Shown one piece after another: positions 33,091-45,625 of a DNA stretch of 64,000 bases; the stretch's first letter is position 1, and each line of letters begins with the position of its first letter. Source of the stretch: Alectoria sarmentosa (Eukaryota > Ascomycota > Lecanoromycetes > Lecanorales > Parmeliaceae). Location of the stretch: the NCBI GenBank assembly GCA_009733775.1, contig WOGZ01000073.1, forward strand, positions 1 to 64,000, read 5' to 3'. The position numbers and the translations under genes were made by a program. Below the pieces are notes generated by a model. The model saw nothing but the letters and a program-made list of their open reading frames with translations. It was not told the origin of the DNA and searched no databases.

Positions 33091-36000
33091 AAACCACAAC
33101 GGGACAGCTCTTGCGAATTTGGTGCCATTCAGAATGGTGATATTTTGGAGGTAGATCACCTCTCATTCGACCAGAGTCATTAACCTCGAATGGCTTAAGC
33201 CTGGGAACTTCTGGGGGTAATAAGCACGAAGAAGATGACTGTCGTCGTATTCTTGGTATTGTCAAATAGAGAGACTCCATGCAAAACATGGACTATCTCC
33301 ATGTTACCAGGATACCCTTTTCAAGGCGTTTGGTGTATTGACCTGTCTGCGTCTTGCAAATTGTAGATTTGTGATGGTGCTCCATATTGTCAGACCTATT
33401 CGATGACGAAGGCTCCCCGATGGCGGCCACACGGGGGGCAGAAGGGCTTTAAACAGGCGTTGAATGAAGCGTCGTTCTTGCTACCTTGTTGTATGTAGTT
33501 TGTGAAGCGTGGGAAACGCTATTGGATCTCATCACGAAAAGGCACGTTTACCGCTTGAAGAACATGACCAAGTGGGAATGGGAGTGTGAGTGGCCAATCG
33601 ATCATTGGCCTTCTGATTCACCGATCCGATTTTAGTCAGCGACGTAGGGACCCCTCGGACGGAACTAGCAGAAAAGCCTGTTCTCTGTATACCCTCAACT
33701 ATTTTAAGGGGTCGCAATTCATCAAACACGACAGCAATTGAAATACTTTCGCGGTACAAAGCGGAGAGAAAGTCACAATCCAGAATTCGTATACTCATAT
33801 CATCTGCTGAAACTCGTTTGTGACGGTATTATCGAGACCGTCACGATCTAGAGTTGTGCAGGCTTTTTTGCTACCCGCGGCGAGTCTTTTAAAGTTGAAG
33901 GTTTCTTCCAGGCTAGGAAAGAGTGTCGAGGAAGGTTAAAGTCAAGAGAATATGTAGAAGCGGCGTCGTGTGCTCTCGTGACGGTAGTACCATGGTGCGG
34001 ACCATGAAATGGTACACGAAATGATGAAATTTTCCAATCGAAAGGCCTGCAAGCGACAACCCCAGGCAGTCCCGGCAAGAGACGAGAAGATGATGCCGAC
34101 CAAGAACTAGTCACGGATGACTGAGCACACGAGGATGAAGGCTTAGCGAGCAAGAATCTCATGGGACCGGTGAAGTGGCTCAGTGGCGATGCTAGGCGAT
34201 GAGAATCCGGGGGTCTCGATGCACGCGAGCAGTGGCATTAAAATTCAAATGTCACGCTAGACAAGCAGGGGGGAACAATAACCGGTTTAGTCAGTTTGCG
34301 CGAAATGGCATGTTCAAATTCTTTCTCCAAGCCCCGCGGCTCTTTGAGTCCTCTAAAGTAGGCTCTCGCATCAACCTGGATTATTCTCATGTTCCGCAGA
34401 CGGAGCTGGTGCTGGGGAAGGGACTCGAGACCGTCTTATTATACAACAATGCCTCGTTACTCGCCACATGCCACTCGCCACTGCAGTGTGCACAGCATTG
34501 AGAGGCCAATTGCCAAGAAGGCGAGCGAGAGATAAGGGAAAGTGGTATAATTAGAAGGGTCTATTTTAGTGGACTTTTTCTTGCTGATTCATTCCGCTGC
34601 AGCCTTGAACCCTATGATCCTGTCAGAACCTTAGATATTTAGGGGTACGGTATACGCGAACGACACGGGGGCCAAGTGCTGGATCGGCAGAGAACGTGCC
34701 GCTACTCTCCGTCACCGGGGCAATTAAGGTTTTCGACTAACACTTCATTTGCCAAAGATACCTAGCTACAGTGCTTACCTTGTGCCCCACTACTCTGTAC
34801 CGTCCAACGAAAGGTAGAGTAGAGTACAACTCAGGATATGTAGGTACAGTACCTTACACATCCTCATTTCGCTTGACTCCTGTCTCCTGTCTCTTGCATA
34901 TTCCACACATATGTACTCTCACCGACTCGCACTGCCCACCTCTTCCGTTGTCCGAAACTTTGCAGAAGGGCCCCCCGGTTTGCCACACACTTTTCCGAAG
35001 CCTCACCCTCAGCCAAGCAATCTACTCGTAGAGTGCAGCTATCCATGAGAGAGTGAGAGGGAGAGGTGCGCGATGGAAGGACACGGTAACCCCAGAAGCG
35101 ACTTGCGCTTCGATACTTTTATAAGGTCTCCAGTACCGACTACCGACTACCTAGATATTAACGTCCCGGAGGATTTGTCCCCAATCACGGCCTGCATCCT
35201 GGTCTAGCCGCCCAGCGGTCCTTAAATCTGCAGTGCTAGCACTCTTTGAGAGGGCAAAGTGTGACTAGGCACGAGGCCAAGAGACACTATGGCTCCTTCA
35301 AGCGTCCTAAATCTTCCTCCTTAGCGATCCTTTCCTCATCGGCCACACTGCCGCTTGTCCTATCGCAAACTATGACTCTTTTGAGACCAGTCAAGGCTGC
35401 ATGGCCCAACGTCACAATATGCCCACTGCCGACTGCGCGGGTTCCTGCTTCCAGTCCTATTTCTGGCTTTCACCATTTTCTTCACAGCCACAGGCATTGT
35501 TGTTATGTATGATTCCATGGACGAGTTGAAAACTCTGTTGAAGTCCTCTCGGGGGCTGGGAGGCTGGTAAGCTTGATTACCATGCAGTACGCGTGGGTAG
35601 TTGGGTACGACTACGAGCATTTCCAACCAAGAACACGGTAATACCAACCTCTAGCCAAGCCTATTACAATGACCCTTGTATGCAGGGTCACTCGTGTTTC
35701 GGCCCCCCCAGGACCCACAATTAAAAATAAATGTCATGATTCCTGATGGCTACCGCTTGGCAGATAAGGAAAAGACTTGGCTGTGTTATAGGGGAACCCT
35801 GTCACTCCGCAACTTTTCATCGTCCCACACCATTGCTGGTGCCTCAACCGTCCGCAAGTCCGCTGAGGGGGTGACTCGCAGATTTCTTCCTGACCACTCT
35901 ACGCCTTTTCTCCATCCTCTCTCCGCATCTCCTGTGCACTACTACATGCCCACTATCCTTTCGTTGGGGCCAAAGATTGAGATCGAGTTGGACAGACCTC

Positions 36001-36203
36001 TGGTTGTCCAAGATTCACATTCGTTTCGTGTTTCACAAGTACTCTTTTAGTCTCACATTCGTATTCTTCATCGACAGCACAACTCACTCTGAGTGGCGAA
36101 TTCTTTATCCGTCGTCAGCCTACTAAGCCCATCTCACTGCGAGGACAGATGACTGGTATTTGAATCTCTGCTTCCAGCAGCAGTCCCTGGGGGTGCTTCC
36201 ACC
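33091..36203. other. Long upstream region of the alpha-glucan synthase gene
   Basis: No gene recognised in 3.1 kb. Frames up to 124 codons (35676-36050) show no domain. An 8-bp inverted repeat (GTGACGGT ... ACCGTCAC) occurs at 33820-33844, and nested GTACCAT/ATGGTAC repeats at 33989-34017. Short pyrimidine-rich stretches precede the ATG at 36204. Confidence 0.4.
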
Positions 36204-39200
36204 ATGGCTGCTCGCCGGTCTCTGTGTAGAGGCCTGTTGGTGTTCCTCTTCAGCTCTGCTGCCCTCGCCCTTCGCTACGATCCACAGGAAGTATTGTATA
36301 ATCTTAATACTAATGAATCCGCTACCGATCCCCTCGACTATTGGGGAGAATGGGATAATCACACCTTTAACCCGTCGCCCTCGAATTGGCGAATGCCCAT
36401 GTACACCCTCATGCTGGATCGCTTTGCCAATGGAGATCCCACCAACGACGACGCCAACGGCACCCAGTACGAGCACGATCTTACCCAGACGCAGTTGCGC
36501 CATGGAGGAGACATATCTGGGTTGCAGGATAGTCTCGACTATTTACAAGGAATGGGCATAAAGGTTGGTGGTCCTGGTGGATATTTATGGCTCCAACACG
36601 TCGACTGATACACGAGCGGTAGTCCTTGTACATTGCAGGCAGTCCACATATCAATCAGCCATGGGAATCCGACGGCTATAGTCCTCTAGACTTGACAGTT
36701 CTCGATCATCATTTCGGCACCATTCAGCAGTGGCAAGATGCTATTGCCGAAATTCATTCCCGGGGCATGTATGTGGTCATGGACAACACCATGTCTACGT
36801 AAGTCAACCCCATGGCATCGCCCGGACTCTAAGATATTTGCTTACGGCCCGTACTCTAGCATGGGCGACCTCATCGGCTTTGAAGGCTACCTCAATACGT
36901 CCACCCCTTTCGATCGACTCGAACACAACGCGCTATGGAAGTCGGATCGACGGTACAACGATTTCGACTTTGGGAACAATGAATTGAGCTCCTGCGAATA
37001 CCCAAGGTTCTATGGGGACGACGGCAATGAAGTCTTGAACTTGACGCAATTGCTGGTGGGATGCCGTGACAGTGAGTTCGACCAGTACGGTGAGATTGGG
37101 GCCTTCGGCAACTACCCAGAATGGCAACGCCAGATATCAAAATTCGCCTATGTTCAGGATCGTTTGCGCGAATGGCGACCGGACGTACGGGCGAAGATTG
37201 AGCACTTCGCATGTCTCACTCTGGGCATGTTGGATTTGGACGGCTATCGTATGGACAAAGGCCTCATGCTAACGCTCGATGCGGTGGGCAATTGGTCAAG
37301 CTCAATCCGAACGTGTGCCAAAGCGCTTGGAAAGGAAAACTTCTACATATCTGGCGAAATCGTTGCGGGGAACGCCTTTGGAGCAGACTACATCGGTCGA
37401 GGCAGGACGCCGGATAATTATGTGAAAAACGTCACCCAAGCTGTGACAATGACCAACGCTTCTGAGAATGACAAGTACTTTATTCGTGACGTAGGCCAGA
37501 ACGCCTTTGACGGCGCAGCATTCCATTATACGGTATATCGCTTCTTGAGTCGAATATTGGGGTATGTCGACTCTTGTTCCGGGTGATAATGATTCGCTAA
37601 CATCACACCAAGTATGGATGGCAGCTTTGAAGCCCAAGGGGACCCGCCCGTGGACTGGATCTCTTTCTGGACAACCCTTCTGCAAACAAATGATATGCAG
37701 AATGCATACACCGGGGAATTCGACCCAAGGCACATGTTTGGGGTCACTAATCAGGATGTGTTCCGCTGGCCAGGTATCGGAGGCGGCACACAGAAACAAT
37801 TATTGGGCTTTTACCTCACCACTTTGCTCCTGCCTGGCATTCCGACCTTGTACTGGGGCGAAGAGCAGAATTTCTACGTCCTGGATAGTACTGCAGCCAA
37901 CTATGTCTTTGGAAGGTCTCCAATGACTTCAGCACAAGCATGGATGATGCACGGATGCTACAAAGTGGGAAACAACAAATACTATGACTTCCCCTCGGAT
38001 GCCATCATCTACGGGTGTGAAGACAATTCGATTCCTCTAGATCATCGAGATCCTTCAGCTCCGATTCGAAATATCATCAAGGCTACCTTTGAGATGCGGG
38101 AGAATTATCCAATACTCAATGACGGTTTCCATCTTGCTCAGCTCTCCAAGCAGACTCATGATGTTTATCTACCAGGAAGCCAGGGACCTGGGCCCAAGAA
38201 AACTCCCACAGAGATAGGTTTATGGAGCTTTGAACGAGGGAACTTCAAAGGCCTACAAAATATGACTCAGACGGCCTGGCTAGTGTACATGAACGAGCAA
38301 ATCAACACGACCTACACATTCGATTGCATCGATCCGAGCTCTGCTCTGCTGGCACCGTTTCAGGTGGGGACGACGGTCAAGAACTTGTATTTCCCGTATG
38401 AGGAATACACACTGGAGAAGTCTACCGCCAATATTGGTAAGTCTAACTTCATACGAACAGTCAGACAAGGTGCCTATCTCACGCACTTCCTTGTCGCTGG
38501 CTTTTAATGAACCACTTGACTTCTTGCTGCTCTGTTTAGTGTCTCTGTAGATCACCTTTTTGCTAAAATTGCGTTCTCATAGACAACGATACCACTCAAC
38601 CATTCGCCGGCTGCATTTCAGAGCTCACATTTGGATCTTGGGGCTTCAAAGTTTTTGTCCCAAAGGATGAGTTCATAGTTCCTGACCCGGTCATCACCAA
38701 GTTTCTCCCAGGGCACGACTATCGTTTGACTTCCACGAAAAACGTCTCATTCGAGATCCATTTCTCGCAGCCGATGGATTGCGACCAAATCACCAACACA
38801 ATTCAGATCAATTCTACCACTGCGAATGGTGATGTGCCACAAGTAGACACGAGCAGTGTAAATTGCACCCCCATAACCGCTGCGGAACATTCTCCATGGT
38901 CTGGGGGGGTAGATACGAATTTCCTTTACGCCGCCAACCTAGTGAATGTGTCTGATGGAATACATCAAATCAGTGTCAATAACGTCACGACTGCTAATGG
39001 GACCGCGTCTACAGGGGTAAGTCATCCTGTCTTAGGATCTGGCATGCCTTCACTAACCTTCTACTCAAGAGTTTCGATCATTTCCTGCTACGTGTTGGTC
39101 AGGACGACAACCCAATGGTGTTTGTTGGTTCTGCAAATTACAGTTCGAGCTTGCTCTCATCGAACGGCAAGAATAGCTACACCATTTCGCACAAAGCACC

Positions 39201-42200
39201 TGGCGCTGATCAATTCCGATACTCTTTGAATTTTGGCACCACATACAGCGACTGGCAACCCTATGGCAACGGTGGAAATACCACGATTGGCCCAAAAGTC
39301 TGGTCAGGAACGAGTCTTCAGGACTGGATCGGGGAGCATGTCATTGTCCAGTACTGGAGTCGTCTGGCTGGTAGCAGTGATCATTGGCAAGAGGGCGATG
39401 TCGACCAACCTTTCAACGCCACCCGGCGCTTCCCTCACTTATTCCTGCACGGCACTTTCAACCAGTATGGTTTTGACGCAGGCCTGCCTAACGAAATGAC
39501 ACAGGGCAAAGACGGCCTATGGAGGTTCAACTTCATGGCCGAATGGCCTTCAAACGTATCACTCAACGCATGGGGAATGAATCCAGACGGCCAGCCAGAC
39601 CAAACCAGGAACTATGGTGATATTGACGGAGACTTTATACTGGATCGAATTCCTCCACTCTCGCTCATTCAAAACCAAATCAACATAACTGAGGCTCCAC
39701 CATCACCCTATCTGGTCAACCAAATCGTTCTCAACGATGGCAGTATGCGATATGAACTCGTAGGTGTAGGTAACCGGTGGACACAGCTGGCTTTGTATAT
39801 CTTGCTATGGATCATTCCAACTCTCACCGGAGCGACTGGTGTCTATGTTTTCATCAAATCCTTCTACCGCGTCAAGTTCAACGAGATAGGCGTCGTGGAA
39901 GAAAAGAGCATGGTTCCGTTAGCCGTTCGGCGCAAGTTTAAGCCGCTGGTAAATTTGAAGCTCGGGAGGTCAGGCCAATACGCCGAGCAGCCTCAATCTG
40001 CCTCGGCCATGGTCTCAAGAGAAATTCTTCCCATGCCCAACACACCCGGCCAGGTTGAGGCCCCGCCAGTGTTTCCCACGGATGAAAACAGGCGAACCGT
40101 TCTCATCGCAACTATGGAGTATGATATCGAAGACTGGGGTCTCAAGGTCAAAATCGGAGGTCTCGGGGTCATGGCGCAGTTGATGGGGAAGAATCTCGCT
40201 CACCAAAATCTCATCTGGGTTGTGCCGTGCGTTGGTGGTCTCGATTTTCCAATTGATACCATGGGAGATCCTATCATCATTCACATTCTAGGTACCGCAT
40301 ACGAAGTTCAGGTACAATACCACGTTCTCCGCAACATCACCTACGTCCTGCTCGATGCCCCGATTTTCCGACAACAGACGAAATCAGAGCCGTATCCACC
40401 TCGTATGGACGATTTGGACAGTGCTGTTTACTACTCCGCCTGGAATTCTTGCATCGCTGAAACGATTCGACGATTTCCGATTGATTTGTATCATATTAAC
40501 GACTATCACGGAGCAGTAGCGCCGTTGCATCTATTACCCGAGGTCATTCCCTGTGTACTTTCACTACACAATGCAGAATTCCAAGGGTTGTGGCCAATGC
40601 GGAACCAAGCGGAACGCGAAGAGGTGTGTGCAGTGTACGATCTTGATGTGGCCGTGGTACAGAAATACGTGCAATTCGGAGAAGTATTCAACCTCTTACA
40701 TGCGGCAGCCAGTTACCTCCGCGTTCATCAAAATGGTTTCGGAGCAGTTGGAGTCTCGGCTAAGTACGGGAAGCGATCTTTTGCCCGATACCCCATCCTC
40801 TGGGGCATTAAAGAGGTTGGGTCTCTTCCTAATCCTGACCCTACGGATACTGCACCATGGAACAAGGAACAAGTCAAGACTGACACCATTATGATTGACC
40901 AAGAACTTGAAAATGCCAAGCCAGACTTGAAACGGCAGGCACAAGAATGGGCTGGGCTGAAGCAGGACCCGAGTGCAGATCTCTTCGTCTTCGTTGGTCG
41001 ATGGTCCCAACAGAAGGGTGTTGACTTGATCGCTGATTGCTTTCCTTCCGTCATGGAGAACAATCCCCAAGTGCAACTGATCTGTGTCGGGCCGGTCATC
41101 GATTTGTACGGCAAATTTGCTGCGATCAAATTAGCTCGAATGATGGAGGTCTACCCAGGACGAGTGTTCTCGAAACCAGAGTTCACAGCCTTACCACCAT
41201 ACATTTTCAGTGGGGCTGATTTCGCGTTGATGCCATCTCGAGATGAACCATTTGGCCTGGTAGCTGTCGAATTCGGCCGCAAAGGTGCATTGTGCGTAGG
41301 AGCAAGAGTTGGAGGACTAGGACAGATGCCTGGCTGGTGGTTTACCATTGAGTCAACGACGACAAAACATCTCATCCAGCAGTTCAAGATCGCTATCCAA
41401 GGTGCTTTGTCATCAAAACCAGATGTCCGTGCTATCATGAGGGCCCGAGCTGCAAAGCAACGATTTCCAGTTGCGCAGTGGGTCGAAGATCTTGAAAAAC
41501 TCCAATCTACCGCCATCGACATTGTCCACAAGAAAGAAGCGAAGACCGCTCGACAGAGCCGCTTCAATACCCCAGGCAACAGCACTCCGACGCAACCACG
41601 ACGCCCGACTCCTGGGCCTTCCAGAGCTCCAAGTCCGATCCGAGGCCGGTCGAGGACCCCAGCGCACTCTCGAAGCGCCAGCCGAAACCCCAGTCGAGCT
41701 GGCAGTCCAGTCAGGGCCGAATCACCCCCTCCGTTGCCTAATGGAGGTCTTGGCCACGAATACGGACCAGGCCACCGGAAAAAGCTGCGCAGAAAGCGTG
41801 GTAGCGGAGTTCCTAGTATCGTTCCTGTGTCTGAGTTCGAAGATGATTCTAGCGCTGACGAAGAGGTCACGAGGACGTCTCGGCGGCAGTCAAGGAACCG
41901 TATGTCAGATTTCAACCCCCTTCAGATGATAACATCCCAGGTGCCTCTTCCAAACGCACCTTTCACTCCCTCTGGTCTCTCCACACCTCAAAGACACTCT
42001 ATGATAGGCACTCCATTGGCTGAAGATTGGCTCGCCGACTCGCCGCGCCTGACGAAGAATCCTAACATCTCGTTGTTGAGCTTGCCCAATGTCAAAGGTG
42101 AAGACACTGGCAAGAAGTCTGACTACAAGCTGGAGCACGTCAGTCCTTTCTTCACCGATCCGAAGAAGGAATACACAGAGGCTTTCGAGGTGAAGCTTGC

Positions 42201-43909
42201 GAAGCTTAATGGTAAAACATCAGAAGATCAGCTGTGCATTGAGGAATACCTCGTCAAGAGCGAAAAAGCCTGGTATGGAAGAATGCGCATGGCAGAGATG
42301 GGCAAGTCTATGCCAAGTAGTCCAGCGCCCTCGGTATTCAAAATGGACCGCCATCTCTCTCCTTCACCAACCCCCTTGAACGACGAGTCGCCCGCAGGAT
42401 CGATTTTCGAGGGGAGCAACTTGGGACCAAAAGATGATTTCAGGAATGAATCCCGGTTGGACAACCGGGATTCAAGAACAGACACCATCGACGAGTTCCT
42501 CTTGGGGGAGAACTACACTGCGCCAACTGGCCTGAGGCACTACCTACGAGTCCGCTTCCCCTTCTCTGAATGGCCAATGTACTCCGTCCTCCTAGCGTTC
42601 GGCCAGATCATTGCGGCCAACTCTTACCAAATCACACTTCTCACTGGTACCGTTGGTGAAGCTGCTTCCAAACTCTACGTCATCGCTTCTATATACCTCA
42701 TGGCATCCATATTATGGTGGTTCCTCTACAGGCGGTTGCAGACCGTCTACGTCCTCTCCATCCCTTTCATCTTCTACGGTTTCGCCTTCCTTTTGATCGG
42801 CCTCGCACCTTTTGGCTCCACCGTTAACGGAAGAGGATGGATCCAAAATGTCGCCACTGGCCTTTACGCCGTTGGATCCGCTTCTGGCTCTGTTTACTTC
42901 GCTGTCAACTTCGGAGATGAAGGTGGGGCGCCAGTCACCAGATGGGTTTACCGAGCATGTATCATTCAAGGCACGCAGCAGATTTACGTCGTGGCGCTGT
43001 GGTACTGGGGCTCCGCTTTGACCAAGTCATCTGCCCATGGAGCCACGGGCAGTTCCGCCGCAATGGCACCTACGAGAGTCATTATACCAGTTGGTATCGT
43101 CCTCGCCTTCGTAATGTGGGGCGTCGGCTACGTACTTTTCTTTGGTTTACCGAAGTATTACAGACAAGCACCGGGCAAGATTCCCTCCTTCTACGCTTCC
43201 TTGTTCAGGAGGAAAATCATTATCGTATGTTTCCCGCTCCTTTCCTCGTTCAAAAGAAACCCTTACTGATGATTTTTAGTGGTTCTTCGTCGTGATAATC
43301 ATCCAAAACTACTGGCTCTCCGCCCCTTACGGCCGCAACTGGCTCTACCTCTGGTCCTCCCAGCACGTCCCCGCCTGGTCCATCGCCATCCTCGTCGTCT
43401 TCTTCTTCGTCATCGTCTGGGCTGCTCTCCTCTACGTCTTCGCCATCCTTTCCACCTCTCACTCTTGGGTCCTCCCAGTTTTCGCCATGGGTCTCGGCGC
43501 CCCACGCTGGGCACAGATGCTCTGGGGAGTATCAAACATCGGTCTCTACCTACCCTGGGCGGGTGGCCCAGCCGCATCCGCGATCGCGGGCAGGAGCCTG
43601 TGGCTGTGGCTTGGTGTCCTTGACGCCGTGCAGGGCGTCGGTTTTGGCATGATCTTGCTGCAAACGCTGACGCGCTTCCACGTCTTCTTCACTCTTATCG
43701 CGGCACAAGTGCTCGGTTCCATCGCCACCATCTTAGCCAGGGCAACGGCGCCCGATAAGATCGGTCCGGGCGACGTCTTCCCCGATTTCTCGGCTGGCGC
43801 CATGCCGGGGCTCGGGAAAGCGTGGTTCTGGGTGGCGCTGCTGATGAACTTGGCGGTGCCGGTTGGGTTCTTTATGTTTTTCAGGAAAGAGCAGTTGAGT
43901 AAGCCTTGA
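36204..43909 (+). CDS. ags1: Cell-wall alpha-1,3-glucan synthase
   Basis: Seven exons (36204-36563, 36623-36798, 36860-37561, 37613-38436, 38583-39016, 39070-43224, 43280-43909) sum to 7,281 nt, 2,426 aa, the normal size for this family. Order: signal peptide (residues 1-22); extracellular GH13 alpha-amylase-like domain (MLDRFANGDP, LDLDGYRMDKG); a membrane segment (LYILLWIIPTLTGATGVYVFI, about 1,070); cytoplasmic GT5 synthase domain from about 1,175 (MEYDIEDWGLKVKIGGLGVM; VFVGRWSQQKGVDLIADCFP; LMPSRDEPFGLVAVEFG); a Ser/Pro/Arg-rich linker; and a C-terminal multispan domain from about 2,000. The enzyme makes alpha-1,3-glucan that masks wall beta-glucan. No companion amylase gene is adjacent. 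Confidence 0.96.
42447..42474. repeat. 28-bp near-perfect palindrome inside ags1 coding sequence
   Basis: Two 13-nt arms, TGAATCCCGGTTG and CAACCGGGATTCA, flank a 2-nt centre (GA). It lies in the linker between the synthase and multispan domains and encodes part of NESRLDNRDSRTD. It would form a long hairpin in the mRNA. Confidence 0.8.
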
Positions 43910-44975
43910 TTGAAGGAAAGGCTTTCTCCTCTACCGGGCGGTCTCCTGCATCGTTCATTGGCTTCTTCGTGTGATTTCAGCGATATTTTTGTATTCTTTG
44001 GTGCGTTCTAGCGGCATTTTAGGTTTTCCATCTGCTTCGGTACATGGATTCATAGAGGCGAGAATTTTGGGACGTCTCGATAATGTCTGGATATGTCTAT
44101 AGATTGATTTCCCTTGCGGCTGCAGAAGCATTAGAAAAAAATCCAAAGGATGTTTTTCTCCCTCAAGGGACCCCCCCCCGGTTCCCACCAATTTGGTCGA
44201 AATTTTGCGTGAATCTGATCACAGACACTGTGAGAAGAATTCATCGACCGCCTGCTTTCTTCGGCTGCAAGCCGTGCTAAATGGTGGTGGCGGTGGCAGA
44301 GCCGAAAGACTAAGAGGTTGATTGGTTGACTGGCTGATTGATTGATTGATCATCTAAGAGGTCAAAGCTGTGTGTGAATGAATGATGGTACAGCATCGGA
44401 GCAAAGCAATGGCGGATTGGGATTGGGATTAACGTAGCTACGTCGGTTGAAATGGGTCCCTTTTTCGAGGACAGACAGAGAGAGAGTGTGTGTGTCAATC
44501 ATATATACTCCGTGCCGCCCACGCACGAGTTTTGTCCCTCTTGTTTGTTTGGGCAGTGCAATGTAGTGTAGTGTAGTGTAGTGTAGTGTAGTGTAGTGTA
44601 GTGTAGTGTAGTTGTGGTTCGGCAAAGGGGACTGACTACTTACTTATGTAGCGAGCGGTGTGTGTCATCGCTCGCTCGGCACTGGTCTTATGTAGGAAAG
44701 ATAGATAGATAGATCGATCGAGCTAAGTGAGTGAGTGAGTGTAGTGGTGTCTTTAAAGTAAGGTATTGGTGGGTGGGTGGGTGGGTGGGTTGAATATGTA
44801 CAACTTTCCACGCTGGAACTGGAACTGGAACTGGAACTGGAACTGCGAAGAGAGAGAGAGGTTCAGTGTGTTGGTGTGGTGTGGTGAGTTGAGTTGTTTT
44901 TTTGTTTGTGTTGTTTGTTGTGTGTATGTATGTGTGTGTGTATGTATGTATGTATGTATGTAGCAAATATGTTTG

Positions 44976-45140
44976 TTGTAACTACTGTACTGTTTCTTTG
45001 TGATTATTGTTTATTTTTAGGTTTCGGATGTTATAACTACTGTACTGTTTCTTTGTGATTGATTGTTTTATTTTTACGTTCTCGGAATTTATAACTACTG
45101 TCTGTTTCTTTGTGATTGTTTATTTTTACGTCTCGGAATT
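44976..45140. repeat. Minisatellite, three units of about 55 bp
   Basis: Three consecutive units each contain AACTACTGTACTGTTTCTTT (third unit ACTACTGTCTGTTTCTTT), then TGTGATT, TTTATTTTTA and a CTCGG-like end. Units differ by small indels, so the array is moderately old. Confidence 0.75.
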
Positions 45141-45416
45141 TTTAATATTTTCGATAATCACTATCTATATATGTATAGCAGTCAGTCAGTTAGTTAGTTC
45201 AAGAGTGAATGTGTTTTTTTGTGTGTGTGTGAGAGTTTCTCGACGGCTTTGATTGGTGGTGGTGGTGGTGGTGGTGGTGTTATCTGATGTTTAAGTCAGT
45301 AAGTAGGTTAATTAATTATCGCTCGCTCTCTTACTTTATAATACGTCCATCTTGTTAGGTAATTAACAAACAACACCGAAGAGAAGAAGCCAAATGAAAA
45401 ACAAAGCTTCGAAGAC

Positions 45417-45550
45417 GAATCTGTGAGGTTCTGATTAGCCAGAAACTGCTCCCTGAACAACTCATCTGTGAGTTCTGATTAGGGAGAAGCTGCTCCCTGA
45501 ACAACGAATCTGTGAGTTCTGATTAGCCAAAAACTGCTCCCTGAACAACG
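45417..45550. repeat. Minisatellite, three units of about 44 bp
   Basis: Each unit reads ATCTGTGAG(G)TTCTGATTAG, then a variable 6-nt step, then CTGCTCCCTGAACAAC. The three units are nearly identical and end just before the frame-broken gene at 45626. Confidence 0.8.
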
Positions 45551-45625
45551 CAAATGGGACTTGGCTAACAGGGGAGCCCGAGGTGAGTGAGTGAGTGAGC
45601 ATATGGTGCAAGCTGCTCGCAAAAA

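Larger units (their letters stand above)
43910..45600. repeat. Simple-repeat island downstream of ags1
   Basis: Non-coding. Contains a (TGTAG)n array of about ten units at 44563-44612, (GATA)n about 44700, (GTGA)n about 44727, (GGGT)n about 44770, (GGAACT)n 44814-44845, (GTAT)n about 44925-44962, (GGT)n 45256-45279 and (GTGA)n about 45582. Two longer tandem arrays are listed separately. Confidence 0.8.

Noticed and set aside
41151..41915. Minus-strand 254-codon frame
   Set aside because: Lies entirely within the ags1 coding exon, opposite the synthase and linker segments; a shadow.
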